NCBI GenBank assembly: GCA_028554755.1
Contig: JAPTOF010000001.1
Span: 35,483,501 to 35,547,500, forward strand
Direction: 5' to 3'
DNA: 64,000 bases
DNA from: Cordia subcordata
Lineage: Eukaryota > Streptophyta > Magnoliopsida > Boraginales > Cordiaceae
How positions within the stretch are numbered: the first letter of the stretch is position 1; each line of letters starts with the position of its first letter. The position numbers and the translations under genes were made by a program. Of the stretch, positions 10,521-22,632 are shown in pieces. Below the pieces are notes generated by a model. That model saw only the letters and a program-made list of their open reading frames with translations. It ran no database searches and was not told where the DNA came from.

Positions 10521-12095
10521 AGATCAATATGCAATTAGCTTTTATGCATATCTTTTTAAGTAACTTTCTAGTGGTTCCTCTCCTGCCTATTATTGCAGAC
10601 AGTTAAAAGCAGTACTTTTGGTGAAATGTTCATGTTTGCCTATCTTTCATCATCATGAAGATCAACCTCTTTCTTTGACATTCCCTTTGTCTTCAAGCAT
10701 AATGTAATCCACTCTAAGCTATATTGCGATCAAGTGATTTCAAATATCTAACATTTTCGGTGAATTTGCATAGTTAAAAATCATTGTCTATCTCTGGGAT
10801 AATATATAAATCAAATCAAACCAAATCTTATCACACTAAGTAGAGTCGGTCATATAAATCTGACGATATTATTCATTTCTATCTAGAGCCAACTCCACCC
10901 TTAACTCTGTAAATGTGAGATTTCATCGTAGTACCTCCATTTAATTCATTTTCAACTCCTCCCTTAATTCCATAAACGTGAGATTTCACCATCGTACCTC
11001 CATTTAATTCATTTTAGGTCTACTTCTATCTCTTTTACGGTTGATCATCTCCATACCTGCGCACCTTCTGTCATGTGCCTCTTCAGATTAACATCTCCTT
11101 GCATGTCCAAACATATACTAGTAATAAATTGTGGTAGGATGCATCCCTGGGTGCTCCTCTCCAAACGACCTCCTCCTTGCTTAACTAGTAACTAACATCA
11201 GTGCATTGAGAAAGGCATGAGGAGTTTCACGTAACGCCTTAATATTATGAGCAAAAATCAACCATCATAAACTATCAAGGTCAGTTCATCATAAATATAT
11301 AATTGGCTCTTACTTGTGAAATCTCATTTATAATATTATAACGTTCTAAGGAAATTCATTTCCTTTGAGAAATTGTGTGGGTATGACTGTTAGCTTTTAC
11401 TTGTACATCATATCAACAATGCACACCACTAACGAGAAAAAGAGCTAAATGCCCTAATTTAGGGGGGGAGGGGGGAGGGGGGACCAAAATGTCAATTTTT
11501 TTAAACTAATGACGACATTTTGAAACCAATGAACTAAATGCCACAACTTAAGGTTCCAGTTTTGAAAACTCGAACTTGGAGTACCAATTAAGCTGGTCCA
11601 GAAGTGGCGAGACAAATTTTTAGCCACTTCGAGTTTTGAAAACTCAAACTTACTATAATATCGAACTTGTCCTTTTTTAAAATTTTTACAAAAGTTTGAA
11701 AACTTGAACTTCACATCTGTGGTATTTAACTCATTAATTCCAAAATAATGGCATTTTGATTTTTTTTCTTTTTTAAAAAGAAGGCTTGCCTGTTGTTTTA
11801 GTTCCTACATGCTCCTGCAACCTCGTGAACATTGTAGTGCTTGCCTTCTTACAAGTGTGGGAATTAGTGAACAATAAGATTGAAGTTATATCGATTAAAG
11901 ATCCTAAATTTGAGTTTATTCTTTGAGCTTATTGTTACATAACACCTCGAGATTTGTAATTTTAAGATAAATGCATTAGGTTGAATGAGTTTGAGTGAAG
12001 AACGCAAATGTCTTAATTTTCTGTAGTGGGATGGTCTTGGAAACTAAAATTAGTCAGATTGTAAGGGTTGAAACATTTTAAATTTGTTATAAACT
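10521..12095. repeat. tandem duplication unit B
   Basis: This is the second copy of the segment described for unit A. It is longer for two reasons. A piece of about 65 bp is doubled locally around 10880-11010 (two runs of GTGAGATTTCA followed by GTACCTCCATTTAATTCATTTT). It also carries an extra segment at about 11430-11770 that is absent from unit A. Confidence 0.72.
11430..11770. other. insertion specific to duplication unit B
   Basis: This block has no counterpart in unit A, where CACACCACTAGCTTGCTTC runs on directly. It opens with GAGCTAAATGCCCTAATTTAG and a long G tract, and ends near TTAACTCATTAATTCCAAAA TAATGGCATTTTG. AAATGCC-type motifs near both ends suggest a small transposed element. 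No terminal repeat could be fixed and the family is not recognised. Confidence 0.45.
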
Positions 12096-14379
12096 CATAC
12101 ATTATAAGATCGGTAACAATTGAATTTTGTACAATCTTACACTTAAATGCGAAATTCATATGTGTCAGAAGTACTTAATTGTAGCTTCAATAAATCTCAA
12201 CCGACTTCAGAAATACATGCAATACACGATCAACTAGTGATTGAATAAGGTGACATGCCTTTAGTGTCTGGTGCCAGTCATAAAATTGGTATCTAAATCA
12301 ATTTAGTGAGCGAATAAGGCCTATTAGTGACCAATTTTGATGGTCACTAAAAGCCATTTTAGTAGTAGTACTTTCAAGCTTTCAATTGTCAAGAAATGGT
12401 CATGTAAGAGTACATGCAAATATTCCCAACCTATCGATGGTATAATATGTCAACATTGCATGATCCACAAGAGTTTGGGGTTGTTTTGTAAGCAATTATT
12501 GTATTCGTCCAGACTATAATATATTTCGAAATGAAATAGTTGAAATTTAAAGACCGAATTAAGATCTCATAGCTCATAATTCATCTCATTTCGAAAACGA
12601 AGCGAGGAAACCAGAGGATCCCAATCGGATCAATTGGCTGTCATACTCAATATAGAAATGAAACTTTTTTAGGACCACACCACTTGGGAAAAAATTGCAA
12701 GCACTCTCTCCCACATGTTATTTATGCAAGATGTTGGGTATGCGTTGCTTCAATGGCAGACCCCTCAAGAAAGCTACCTTTCATTGTCTTTAGAAGAGTC
12801 ACCCTTCCAGTTACTGTTTACAGTTAATATGTTAAACACAGATGAATAAAACTTTGGTGTTCATCCTTACTCCGTATCAACAGTTGGTTTCCAAATTGTA
12901 ATCGTTTAATGGGGCCTGCGTGTCTCATCTTTTCATTCGACCCCCTGTCTTACTGCTAGTTTATAACTAGGATAGGAAATCTCTTACTGCTAGTTTATAA
13001 CTAGGATAGGAAACCTTGTTCGACAATATAAGAAAAGAAAAATATCAACAGCCCCGACCTTGTTTGTTCTTTTTACAGTAAGTATTCGAAAAAGCCGACG
13101 CTTTGCAAAAGATTTAAATTTAATTTTTTTTCTAAAAGCCAAGCGCTCAAGCTTCTAAAAACACTTTTTTCAAAAATTATTAAAAAACACTATGCTAAAC
13201 CATGTTTGCTCAAGAAGTATATGAACACACTCAAGTTTTGGATAGGAATGTTGAGAGGTTTTTGGAAATTGGACAAACCTCAATTTCATCAAATGTCAAC
13301 TTAGGAGACAAACATGATTACTTATCACTATAAGCACCACGTTGCTTTTTATCCTCCACACTAAGCAAATCACTATGTCACTTTCCAGCTCTCAGTGTTG
13401 CAAAATTTTTTACTAAAAAGTTGACCAGATGTGGAACAACCTTTTAGTATTTTTCTTCAAAGCGAAGATAAATTTTCAAATTCTACATCGAGTAATATTT
13501 TTCAAATCAATCTCACAAAAATACACTTTTTCTCCTTAATTAAGACAATAAACTTATTACGAAATGATTTTTGATAGTTCACAACTGTTAGATCTCGTTC
13601 ATGCCCATCCAAAACCTCACCATCCCATTAATATAACTTCAATTGTTTCCAGCAAGTCCAAACAAAGAAAGCAATTTAGAAGTAAATAACAGGGCAGGAT
13701 AAAAAGAGCAGCAAGATTCTCTGCACAAATTGCCACCAACGCAAAGCAACCCCACCACCACTCACTAGTAAAACATCACCAACCCTTCTCACAAGAGGGG
13801 TGCAGCTAGAAGGTCAATGAGCAATTACGGCCTCAAAAAACAACACCATGAAGAGATACAAGCCAAAATGTGGCCCATTCATAAACTCAGTAAATGATAG
13901 GACAAAGAGACAAATGAATCAAGAAGGTGAAAATGGTGTTCAAATTTATTTCAAAGTTCTAAAAGGTTTGCCCCCATCTACATGCATGGACAACAAGGGG
14001 GGAGAAATTACAGGACAATGAAAACAACACCTACTGAACTTTTCTATACTACTGGACTAACCTAGACTCATTGAACACTATCTCTATCACCCTCGGCCTT
14101 TTTTCTAAAAAAACTTATCGGATGATCTGTTAGCCAGACGATCTTTCTATTTTCTTTCTTTTTTGTGTTCTGTGAATCGCAAAGCTCTGTATGTTACAGA
14201 TCATTAGTCTACAATCTACGATCACTTGTCTACCCTTTTTACATGTAAAGAAGGTGACGGGAAATAAAGATAACACCGTCACCACCTACTAATAACTCCT
14301 GCAACTTTCTCACCTTTCCTTAACCCCAAGTAAGAAGAAGATACTACAGGAGATGCCCTTGTGGGACATGCATGAATAT
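12096..14379. other. intergenic region between cytochrome b5 and KRP; 3' region of KRP
   Basis: No coding signal is seen. A 33-bp tandem duplication (CTTACTGCTAGTTTATAACT plus AGGATAGGAAA) lies at about 12950-13015. A short segment at 12290-12370 with AGTGACCAATTTTGATGGTCACTAAAA resembles CACTA subterminal motifs and may be a relic. The part from about 13900 to 14379 is immediately downstream of the KRP stop and should contain its 3' UTR on the minus strand. Confidence 0.5.
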
Positions 14380-17300
14380 CTAGGGATCCACTTTCACCCA
14401 TTCAAAGGATCCAGGGAGGGGTTTGTCATTCACCGGATCAAAGTTGTACCTGCAGAAATGTTGACATGGAAATTCTCTGAGTATGCAGAGTCACTACTCA
14501 CAACGAGGTTTGGATATTGTAAACCAAAAGAAAAGGAGAATGATAAAGCAGAACCGTAAGCCAAAGAAGTGTTTACTTCTCGATAAATTGCTTTTGCTGC
14601 TGCTCCTCTTGACACGCAAAAAACTGATCCATTTCTTGTGTTGTCGGAATGTCCCTTAGTATTGGATTTTGCACTCTACTATCAGCTTCACTGGTGCGAG
14701 GATGCTTAGTACTAGAACCAGGGGTTCCAATGTTTTCTGGGTCCATTACCAAATTGCAAGGTGTGCTCTCCCTAGTTTTTCTGTACAGAGAACCCATTAG
14801 CAATATTTAAAACAATAATATGTAACCCTAATTCGAGAAAATTCAACGAACTTTGAATCAAGCACTACACACATTAAGTATAGATGCAACCCTTGCACAT
14901 CAGGGAACAGTATATCAAAGATGAAAGGGAATTGATAATGCAAAATTGCAAACTGGCAGCACGAATTTAAAGAGATAAAATAAAGCAAAAGGCGGGGTAA
15001 AAAGAATTGCTTTTCCTGCCGTCAATTGCTTTTATGTTATACCTCACATTCATCTACAGCTCCAATCATGCAGGGTGCCCCACATTCATTTTTTATCAGT
15101 ACGCCCCAAACAATCATTTACACCATTGCAATTTATAGACCACAAGAAGCCAATTTACATGCATCATGCTGCTCCACAGACAAGTGAAAAGTTTATTCAC
15201 CATGATACTTTTATTGGCTTAAAACAATAGTGACTATCTGGAGAACTATGTTTAGATATACGAATCGTCTTCCATTATTTTTCTTTATAGCGAGGAGCAA
15301 AACTGAGAAGGGAAAAGATAGATCCAGCAAAACATAAATGAATAACTAGACATATGCACATCTGACACCAAAATTTTAACGTTGTAATAACAGGATTAAT
15401 AACCAAAGTGTAGAGAAATTAAGTTTTAAGCTTTTGTTTTCGTAACAAAATATTTCGGTATTTGGCCTGCTTAACCACTTCAAGTAAAATGATCCAACAA
15501 AAATAAAATTATGAGATATATTAAGATGAAATTGTTGAGCAACGATGAAAAATGGAAACTACATTACAACAATCTATAGAAATAGAAGAAACTTGACAGG
15601 AATTATGCCTGTTGGACAAAACTAGAAAACAGAGTTTGTTCACAAGCTAACTGCTCTGTAGGAGCTCTAGGAATAAACTCCACAGATCACTTTACTTTAC
15701 CTAAAAATTTCAATAAAACATCAAACCATAGGTTAGATTGACACTAAATGAGAAAGGAGATATCCATGTTTCCAAATGTAATCTTCTGGTCAAGAAAGGA
15801 AAGTGATAAAACTAATCTTATGATTATTTTCTACGAGCTATGACAGAATTCCCACTGCGTACTTTAGAGCATCTGTCAATCAAAAGTTAAGAATAAATGT
15901 ACAGAACAAAATGAAGAATTTTAGCCAAGCACAAGAAGGCCTATCACGAAAAGCAAAAAGTAACAAGACTTCACCTAATTGAAAGGGAAAAGAAACATTT
16001 TGGCATAGAAACATTGGAAGATTGAGAAGACATACAACCTTCTTTTCGAGGAGGGTGGGGTTTGGAATCTTCCTCAATCAGGATCCACACTAGAAAGATG
16101 GCTACCAAGAAAGACGGATCATAAATGGCAACAGGGTTATTGAACTATCAAGCACATGGCCTCGCTAATTTCAGGGGATTTCTAGAGGAAAGGTAGGTTT
16201 CCATTTACATGTCAAAAGGCCACATACCTTTTCCCTAGCACAGTACAACTTAAGTAACAAAAAGAAATTTGCTTAACCTTCACTATTAGTTCTCTTGTTC
16301 AGTTTTAGTTTGCATTCAACAAACAATGCACTAAAGGGTCACAGATTTTCAATGAAAATAAGACTGAAACAGTGAAAATAACAAGTAGGGACATATTGTT
16401 CTTAGATGTTAAGACAATTATTAATCATCCACAACTATGAAGCTAAAGCATCAAATTTTTCTTTTTAAGAATACCTGCTGCCATGTTTTAATTGATCATG
16501 GCTATGAAATTCTCATAGCCATTCCATAAGAAAACAACAATCACAAAAAAAAAAAAAACAAAGGACTAGAAATGTTTGTTTCCAATCCAACCACTTTGGT
16601 ATCCCCCAATTTTCATTTTCTTAACAGCCAACCAACAGTTGGTGGGAGAATCTTTTCAACAATTTCCCATGAAAGAACAAAAAAGAAATTCAATCCAAAC
16701 ATGCATAACAACAAATCCATAAATATCTCCAAAATTCTTTTCAAGAAAATATCTTGTTGAACAACCCCAAAGGAACAAGAAAATTTAAACTTGAAACATG
16801 CCAAAGAAAACGGAGAAGAAAAAAAAAACCCAAAAATTTAGCAAAAAAATAGTCTATATTACCAGAAAGAAAAGAAAATTAAAACCACCCAAGAAGGATA
16901 AATTTTAAAAGAAAATAAAAAAGAAAAGAAAACTGGACTTTTGTCTTTCTTTTTAAAAAGAGCTTAAAACGGAGGTATATTAATTGAAACTTCAGCTTCC
17001 ACTATAAATTTAAAATAAAAAAAAAACTTGACAGTTTACACATGCAAAACAAACAAACAAACAAAAAATAAAAAAAAGACAAGAATATTTAATAAGCACA
17101 CCCGAAAAGTGGAGTAGCTCTAATTTTCATTTCAAAAATCACAGAAAGAAAAGAAAAGTTTAGATTACAAACATGCAAGCAAATAAATAACACCCAAGAA
17201 AACATTAAAAAATAGAAACTTCTATTTCACTTTACATTTCTAAAAATAACACCAAAAATGCAAAAGGGGGAAAAAAGCTGAAATAAAAAAAAATTAACAC

Positions 17301-17815
17301 AAAATAAAAAAAAGGAAAAAAGGGTGAAAGTTGTACCTTTCTCTACCATCAAATTCGTCCAACACATTCTCTCCAAAGCAAGCATCTTCATCACCATTTC
17401 TATCCCCCTCTTCTTCTTTGCCATTCCTCTCAATTTTTCCCAAATTTTCTTCAAAAATTTTCTCATCTTTTCCATTTTCTTCCTCAATTTTCTCTTCACC
17501 CAAAGGCCCTCTCTTCTTCTTGAAATTCCCACCCCTCTGCCTACTCTTAAAGATCAAATTCGACCGCTTCGAAGAAGGGTGTTTCTGTCTTTTGGCACCG
17601 AACAATGCCGCCGGCTTCTCAAGCCTCCTGCTCCTGAGCTCCAAGTATGACCCACCACCACCACCACCACCGGCGCCGCCCTCCGCCGCCTCATTCTGGA
17701 GGCGCTGCAAAGCAAGAGTCTTGGCCCTTGTACGAACACCCAATGACGATGGCTGCACCACCTCCATCACTGCCACTTCACCTTTTTCCTTCGCTTTCTT
17801 CATGTACTTACCCAT
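14380..17815 (-). CDS. KRP/ICK-type cyclin-dependent kinase inhibitor
   Basis: Exons on the minus strand are 17815-17337, 14780-14577 and 14449-14380 (TAG), giving 250 residues. Donor AG|GTAC at 17336 joins acceptor ACAG|A at 14780 in phase; the second donor is GTAAAC at 14576. KRPs bind and inhibit cyclin D/CDKA complexes in the nucleus and control entry into S phase and endoreduplication. Features of the family are seen in order. The N-terminus is [19 protein letters not shown], followed by [16 protein letters not shown], a polyglycine run and [12 protein letters not shown]. Then come a basic and an acidic segment, RKTRESTPC at the exon junction, and the C-terminal CDK/cyclin-binding domain at residues 209-250 (EMDQFF...[13 protein letters not shown]...[11 protein letters not shown]). 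That domain usually ends PLPGRYEWV; here Arg-Tyr is replaced by Ser-Phe. Intron 1 is 2.56 kb, intron 2 is 127 bp. The N-terminus resembles the KRP3/KRP4 group. Confidence 0.9.
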
Positions 17816-18080
17816 CTTTTTTTTTCTTTTTCTTTTTCTTTTTCTTTTTTTTATTCTCCGTCTAAAAATCAAATTTTGGGCCCTTTTTTGTTGGTTTAAA
17901 GACCCAAGAAAAGCAAAGAACAGTTTGTGTATATATGTGTTATATACATATATATATATGAGGGTGTTTATGTATATATATTCCTAGTTTTGCAGAAGAG
18001 TGGAAAGGGAGAGATGAAAGAAGAAAAAGGGCAGCAATTTTAAAGAGTGTGTGTGTGTGAGAGAGAGAGAGAGAGGTGGA
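17816..18080 (-). promoter_or_regulatory. 5' UTR and proximal promoter of the KRP gene
   Basis: Directly upstream of the KRP start codon the minus strand is A/G-rich (a run of GAAAAA units at 17818-17860). TA repeats follow at 17940-17960 and a composite GT/GA microsatellite at about 18046-18076. Purine/pyrimidine-rich leaders are common in plant 5' UTRs. The transcription start cannot be placed. Confidence 0.45.
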
Positions 18081-20219
18081 AAAGTTTGATGGCGTATGCA
18101 ATCATCTCATGTGAAGTTGAATTACCTGAATTTTAATTGATTTCACATTCTGAGAGACAGACAAAAGTTGTCTGTCCCACTTTTACATTTATTTTTATAA
18201 TTCTTTGGAGGAATTTTTTTTTTTTTTAATTTTATGAGATTGCGGTCATTATTTTGTTAGTGGTAGGGTTCTATTGATTTGGGTTTTTTTTTTAAAAAAT
18301 ATGTTTTGTATATTTTTCTGAAAAGTATTCTTTTAAAAATTTAAATTTCAAGTTTTTGGAATAGATTGAGATTAAAAAAAATTAAAAATCTTATCTTTTT
18401 CTTTGAAACTAATTCAAATACTTATTACAAATTAATATGTTTTTTTTCTGAGAAAAAAAGTATTTTTGTGGAAAAAGAAATCTAAACCATACCTTATACT
18501 ATCTAAACCACTTATATATGTTTAGGTAGGACTCATTTTGATTGCTTTTTTTCATAAAAAGTGTTTATTGATTCTTAAAAAAGTACAATTTCACAAGCAA
18601 AAATTTAAACTTAAAAAGAAATTCAAAAGTTATATAGAATTTGATTGGATTAGATTTTTTTTTAAAAAAAGTAATTTTGCATAACTTAAAAAAAAAAACT
18701 TCTTTGGAAAACTTATATTGAGATTTTTTTTTCACAATTTTAGCTTTTTTAAAGCCCATTCAAATCCTTTTTGTAAAGAAAAAATTATAATAGAAAAGAC
18801 AATTCAAACAAACCTGGGTATATCAAACAAATAAAAAAGAGTTATACTTTTAATTTGTCAACTAGTATACATATAGAAAGTAAAAACAAATAGAAAAAAT
18901 GCTAAAGATATTGTCTTCTATGGTTGAAGAATCCAAGAAAATTGTATAAATATTTAAGTTATTTTGGATCATCACAATTGAGAAATATATCCCATTGGTT
19001 TGATATTATTATTAGGATAACATTTGGTAAAAGAAAAAGAAAAGTAAATGTATCCACTAATTGTTTAAATACCTACTAAATAACGGTTTGGAGTGATATT
19101 TTGGGTCTCGTTTTGAACATTGTGGGCTAAGTATTTATTTCCCAAACCACATGTTTTTAAATAGAAAAAGTTAGTGCTGGAGATTTTATATTATTTTTTA
19201 AAATTATAGGGAGTAATATGACATGTTATAAACAGAAAAAATTAATATTGATGATGTGTTTTCATGTTGATCAACCTATCTCTAAGTTACACGTTTGTCA
19301 ATTATTTGTGTCCTCATGTTACTCGACCTATTTCTTTTATCTTTCCAAATCTATCTTTTAATTTGGTTCAAACAAATCACAAATTGAAATTATTTGGAAA
19401 GGTTCCTCTTAACCTATTTATTTTGTCTTTGCAAATCTATTCCAAACTCCAGTTAGGACAAGTCAAATTTACTTGCTAACAAATTCTTTATCAACAGCAA
19501 TGATGTTTCTAGGCAGAAAAGAGTTTGAAGTACCTTTTGCTCTGCATTTTCATACATACAATGGGCAATGAATGTTTTGGCACTCGCCTAAGTACAAAAA
19601 ATACATTCTTCGATAAGCATTCTTCAATAGCTTCATGTTTTTGAGGAACATTTTTCTTTTGCTGTGTTTGGAATAGTTAAAAATTTAAAAAGTATTTTAT
19701 CTTTTAAGTCATCTAACAAGAAATAAATTCCTGTGTTTGGAGCAGTATTTTTCGTTAAAAAAAGTAATTTTTTACTTAAAAATAAATTACGAATAATAAT
19801 TTGTATACGCAAGATAAATTGCCCTACATAAAAACTCTAAAACCGCCTAACGAAAAGATAAATACATTAAGTATTTCTAAAATTTTATCCACCGAACTTG
19901 TCTATATATCACAAAATCTACACTAAATAAATATCATTTAAATAGCCAAAAAAACTCACTAAAATATCTCTACAAAAATTCATACGTAGACATGTCTAAC
20001 AAATCACACCGTACCCTTTAGGTTAGACGCACCTTGAAGACTTGATTTTCCCCGGCTAACAATTTCTAGGAGTATTTGCTTTGTTAATGGCTTTCATACT
20101 TCATAAGCTTTATCCCATGTGTTTGATAGATCAACAACGTGACTGGTTTACTACGTAAAAGTGATATTGATTCTTCTCCTTTCATCAATATACTAGAAGG
20201 TAAAAAAAGGAGAGGAAAG
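18081..20219. other. intergenic, AT-rich
   Basis: No gene is seen. 18528-18818 is flanked by GGACTCATTTTGATTGC and, on the opposite strand, CCAGGTTTGTTTGAATTGTC. It may be a diverged copy of the Tourist-like family at 7619. TGTGTTTGGAATAGTTAAAA near 19662 resembles the ends of the other MITE family at 37366. Confidence 0.45.
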
Positions 20220-20466
20220 CCCCTAGGGGCATAAGTGAGTTGGTAAGTAGCTAGGTGACTGGGATGGAGATACTCTGACAATACGGGATCGAGTCCGTGT
20301 GGTGGCGGTACTCCGCTGAAATATTGTGGGGGCTGTTGCTGGATTTCTACGCCCGATGGTCCTCTCCCTGGTCGGGCTACCACTCACGCACATTCCTTGA
20401 TTAACCTCCCGCCTGGTTAAGGGGCCTCTGACCAGGTGGAAAAATGACCCTTTTAAAAAAAAAAAT
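20220..20466 (+). mobile_element. tRNA-derived SINE with target-site duplication
   Basis: The 5' part resembles a tRNA with an RNA polymerase III internal promoter. A box A-like ATAAGTGAGTTGGTAAGTAG lies near 20230 and a box B-like GGATCGAGTCC near 20286. The body ends in a TTTT plus A-rich tail (20451-20466). Perfect 9-bp direct repeats AGAGGAAAG flank it at 20211-20219 and 20467-20475, the signature of LINE-mediated retroposition. It encodes no protein; the long minus-strand reading frame across it is accidental. Confidence 0.85.
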
Positions 20467-20470
20467 AGAG

Positions 20471-20563
20471 GAAAGTTTCAAGGCTATTAAAAAGCAAATA
20501 TTATTAACTTTCTCAAAGAAAGTTTCAAGGCTATTAAAAAGCAAATATTATTAACTTTCTCAA
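20471..20563. repeat. perfect 47-bp tandem duplication next to the SINE
   Basis: GAAAGTTTCAAGGCTATTAA and the next 27 bases occur twice, head to tail, starting at 20471 and 20518, with no difference seen. The first copy overlaps the right SINE target duplication. Because the copies are identical the event should be recent. Confidence 0.85.
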
Positions 20564-21005
20564 GTACGTTAACTATAAAGATCCTTTAAAAGTAGCAGGG
20601 GTAATTAAACGCAAAAGAAAAAGCCAAGAAACAAAAATATAGAGAAAAATCTCTGCCACTTTTTCTCCATTCTTTTTTTTTTTTTTTGGTCCTTTTTGTT
20701 TCCTGAAGGAAACACCCTAGCTTTAATACACACCTTCTGTGCATCCACAGTTGTTCAGTAATGAAGTGATCTCATTTTCCATTTGAAAGACTTGAGTCAC
20801 TTGACTGACTTTGTAGCAGGGCAACGAGAATGGCAAGTAATTAAATTAATGGGACAAACTGATTAAATGAAAATAAAAAATTAAAAAAAAAAAGAAGAGA
20901 GAGAGAGAGAAGAGACTCGAGTTCTAGAAATAGAAGACTTGACCACTTGAGATGAATTTATGGAGCTAGCTAGAATTGAATGTTTGACAAATTGACCAAG
21001 GAGAT

Positions 21006-21622
21006 TGTTGGAAGATATAAAGAAGTTTCACATCAAAAAATCTTAAAATTTAAAATTATTATATAACGGTCTTGGGCCACTTTTTATATTGATCAATTAG
21101 TTTTTATGGTAGAATTTCAAATATTTTTAACATAGTATAAGAGTTGGGCTTTTGGGACAATTTTTACACTGCGCACATGTCCATATATGACCTATCAATC
21201 TAATTCATTGTGCACATCCGTTCACGTGGTGGCTCATCCTTGCAAGCAGCTGAACTGCATCAATTCTAGGTCGTTGATTGTCTCATTCAACCATTTATTC
21301 TAGACCATTGGTGGTCTTATCCAACTATTCCTATCGCGAGCCATACGACCATCTAAATCCAAGTCCAAGTCGATGGTGGTCCATCCAACCATTCCTACAA
21401 TAGGCTACACAACTATCCAAATCCAGTCATCAAAGTGGTGCATGCAGTTACACATGAGGGGGTGTTACATCGTATAAAATGTCTCACATTGGAAAATCTT
21501 AAAATTTAAGATCACCATATAAAGGTCTTGGGTCATTTCTCGTATTGAACAATTAATTTTTATAATGAAACCCTCATATTGACTGATTGAATTTTATGAT
21601 AGAACCTTAGAAATTGTTAACA
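21006..21622 (+). mobile_element. TRIM (terminal-repeat retrotransposon in miniature) 1
   Basis: The 5' LTR is 21006-21132 and the 3' LTR 21463-21622; both contain TCACAT, AATCTTAAAATTTAA and GGTCTTGGGnCA. A degenerate tRNA-Met primer-binding site TAGTATAAGAGTT follows the 5' LTR at 21133. A polypurine tract GAGGGGG precedes the 3' LTR. A perfect 5-bp target duplication GAGAT lies at 21001-21005 and 21623-21627. The paralogous empty site at about 23311-23322 reads AGAAGATTGGGACGACG and confirms the insertion point. There is no coding capacity. Confidence 0.85.
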
Positions 21623-21648
21623 GAGATTAGGACGATGTCATCTAAGGA

Positions 21649-22083
21649 TAGACTTGGCAAATGGGTACCCGCGTGATAATCCGACCCACTTAGGAAGGGT
21701 TAGATGGGTTGGCAGGCCGAGTCGGGTCAACTCACTTATTCAACGAGCTAAGGATATTAAAACCCTCAACGGATCCTAATGGGCTGGTAGGTTAAGTGAG
21801 TTATTTTAGCAAGTTAAGCAAGTCGCTTTGGGGGGTTTAGGAGGTCATTTTTGGCCAGGACGAGGGTTATGCGGGTTCGCAAGGTCATTTTGGCGAGTTA
21901 GATGCATCAATTTGACCAGTTCACAAGTCACATGTGGGTTGACCCAACCCGACCCGTCGATTTGGCAAGTTAGGACAGGTTGACTCGTTTATCTGGCAAG
22001 TCATTGAATCATCAATCTTAACCTTCTTTTTTGTCGAGTTAGGCAAATTGACCTGCGAGTCTTAACTGATTTTACCACCTCTA
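21649..22083. mobile_element. hAT-type non-autonomous element (MITE)
   Basis: The ends are TAGACTTGGCAAATGG and, on the opposite strand, TAGAGGTGGTAAAATC, matching the TAGRGRTGGCAA style of hAT termini. Imperfect direct repeats TCTAAGGA and CTTAAGGA flank it. The interior is rich in repeated GGGTCAACCCGACCC-like motifs. The segment is absent from the paralogous copy near 23330, where GTCACTTGAGGGTGG is continuous. Confidence 0.7.
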
Positions 22084-22632
22084 CTTAAGGATGGTTGTTG
22101 GATTAGACGTAGGTTCACTTCTATTGGACTTGAAGTTGGTAGCTAACACATTAAGTGTCTCGTCTAGAAGTGTTATGGGCATATTGTGTTCAAAGATTTA
22201 CCATATAAATGTCACATAATGAAAGCAAGAGAAGGGGATCAATACACGATCAAGATGAAGTGTGAAAAAATAAATAAATAAGACAAGATTTCCTTTATAT
22301 ATAGTGAATTTCTATAGACCTTGCTTAATTAATCTTAACCATATCACCTCTTTTAAAAGTGCAAGGGACCGGATGATCGAGAGATTCAACTATTCATTCT
22401 GAAATGCTCTCCATACTCTATAGTTTGCTATTCTTGGTATCGTCGGTGTCCTTCTAAGAAAAGGGATTATCGGCTTTCTCGGAAGTCCATTAATCTTAAT
22501 TGTAGATATTTCTAGGTTCTACAGAAAGTACGTTCGTAAGAATGAAATTCAAAGGAATTGATGAGAGCCCGCATAGTCATAATATATCTAAAACAAATGA
22601 TAACAAATCTTCTGCATATCCACAGAATTGTT

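Noticed and set aside
12290..12370. Possible CACTA fragment
   Set aside because: Only a short AGTGACC...GGTCACTAAAA palindrome and no CACTA terminus; not enough to call an element.
17331..17987. 218-codon plus-strand open frame rich in Ser, Phe and Pro
   Set aside because: It is the antisense shadow of the purine-rich KRP first exon and leader; the minus strand carries clear KRP motifs.
20084..20383. 99-codon minus-strand frame with Pro-rich sequence
   Set aside because: It runs across the SINE; the similarity of such frames between loci reflects SINE copies, not a protein.
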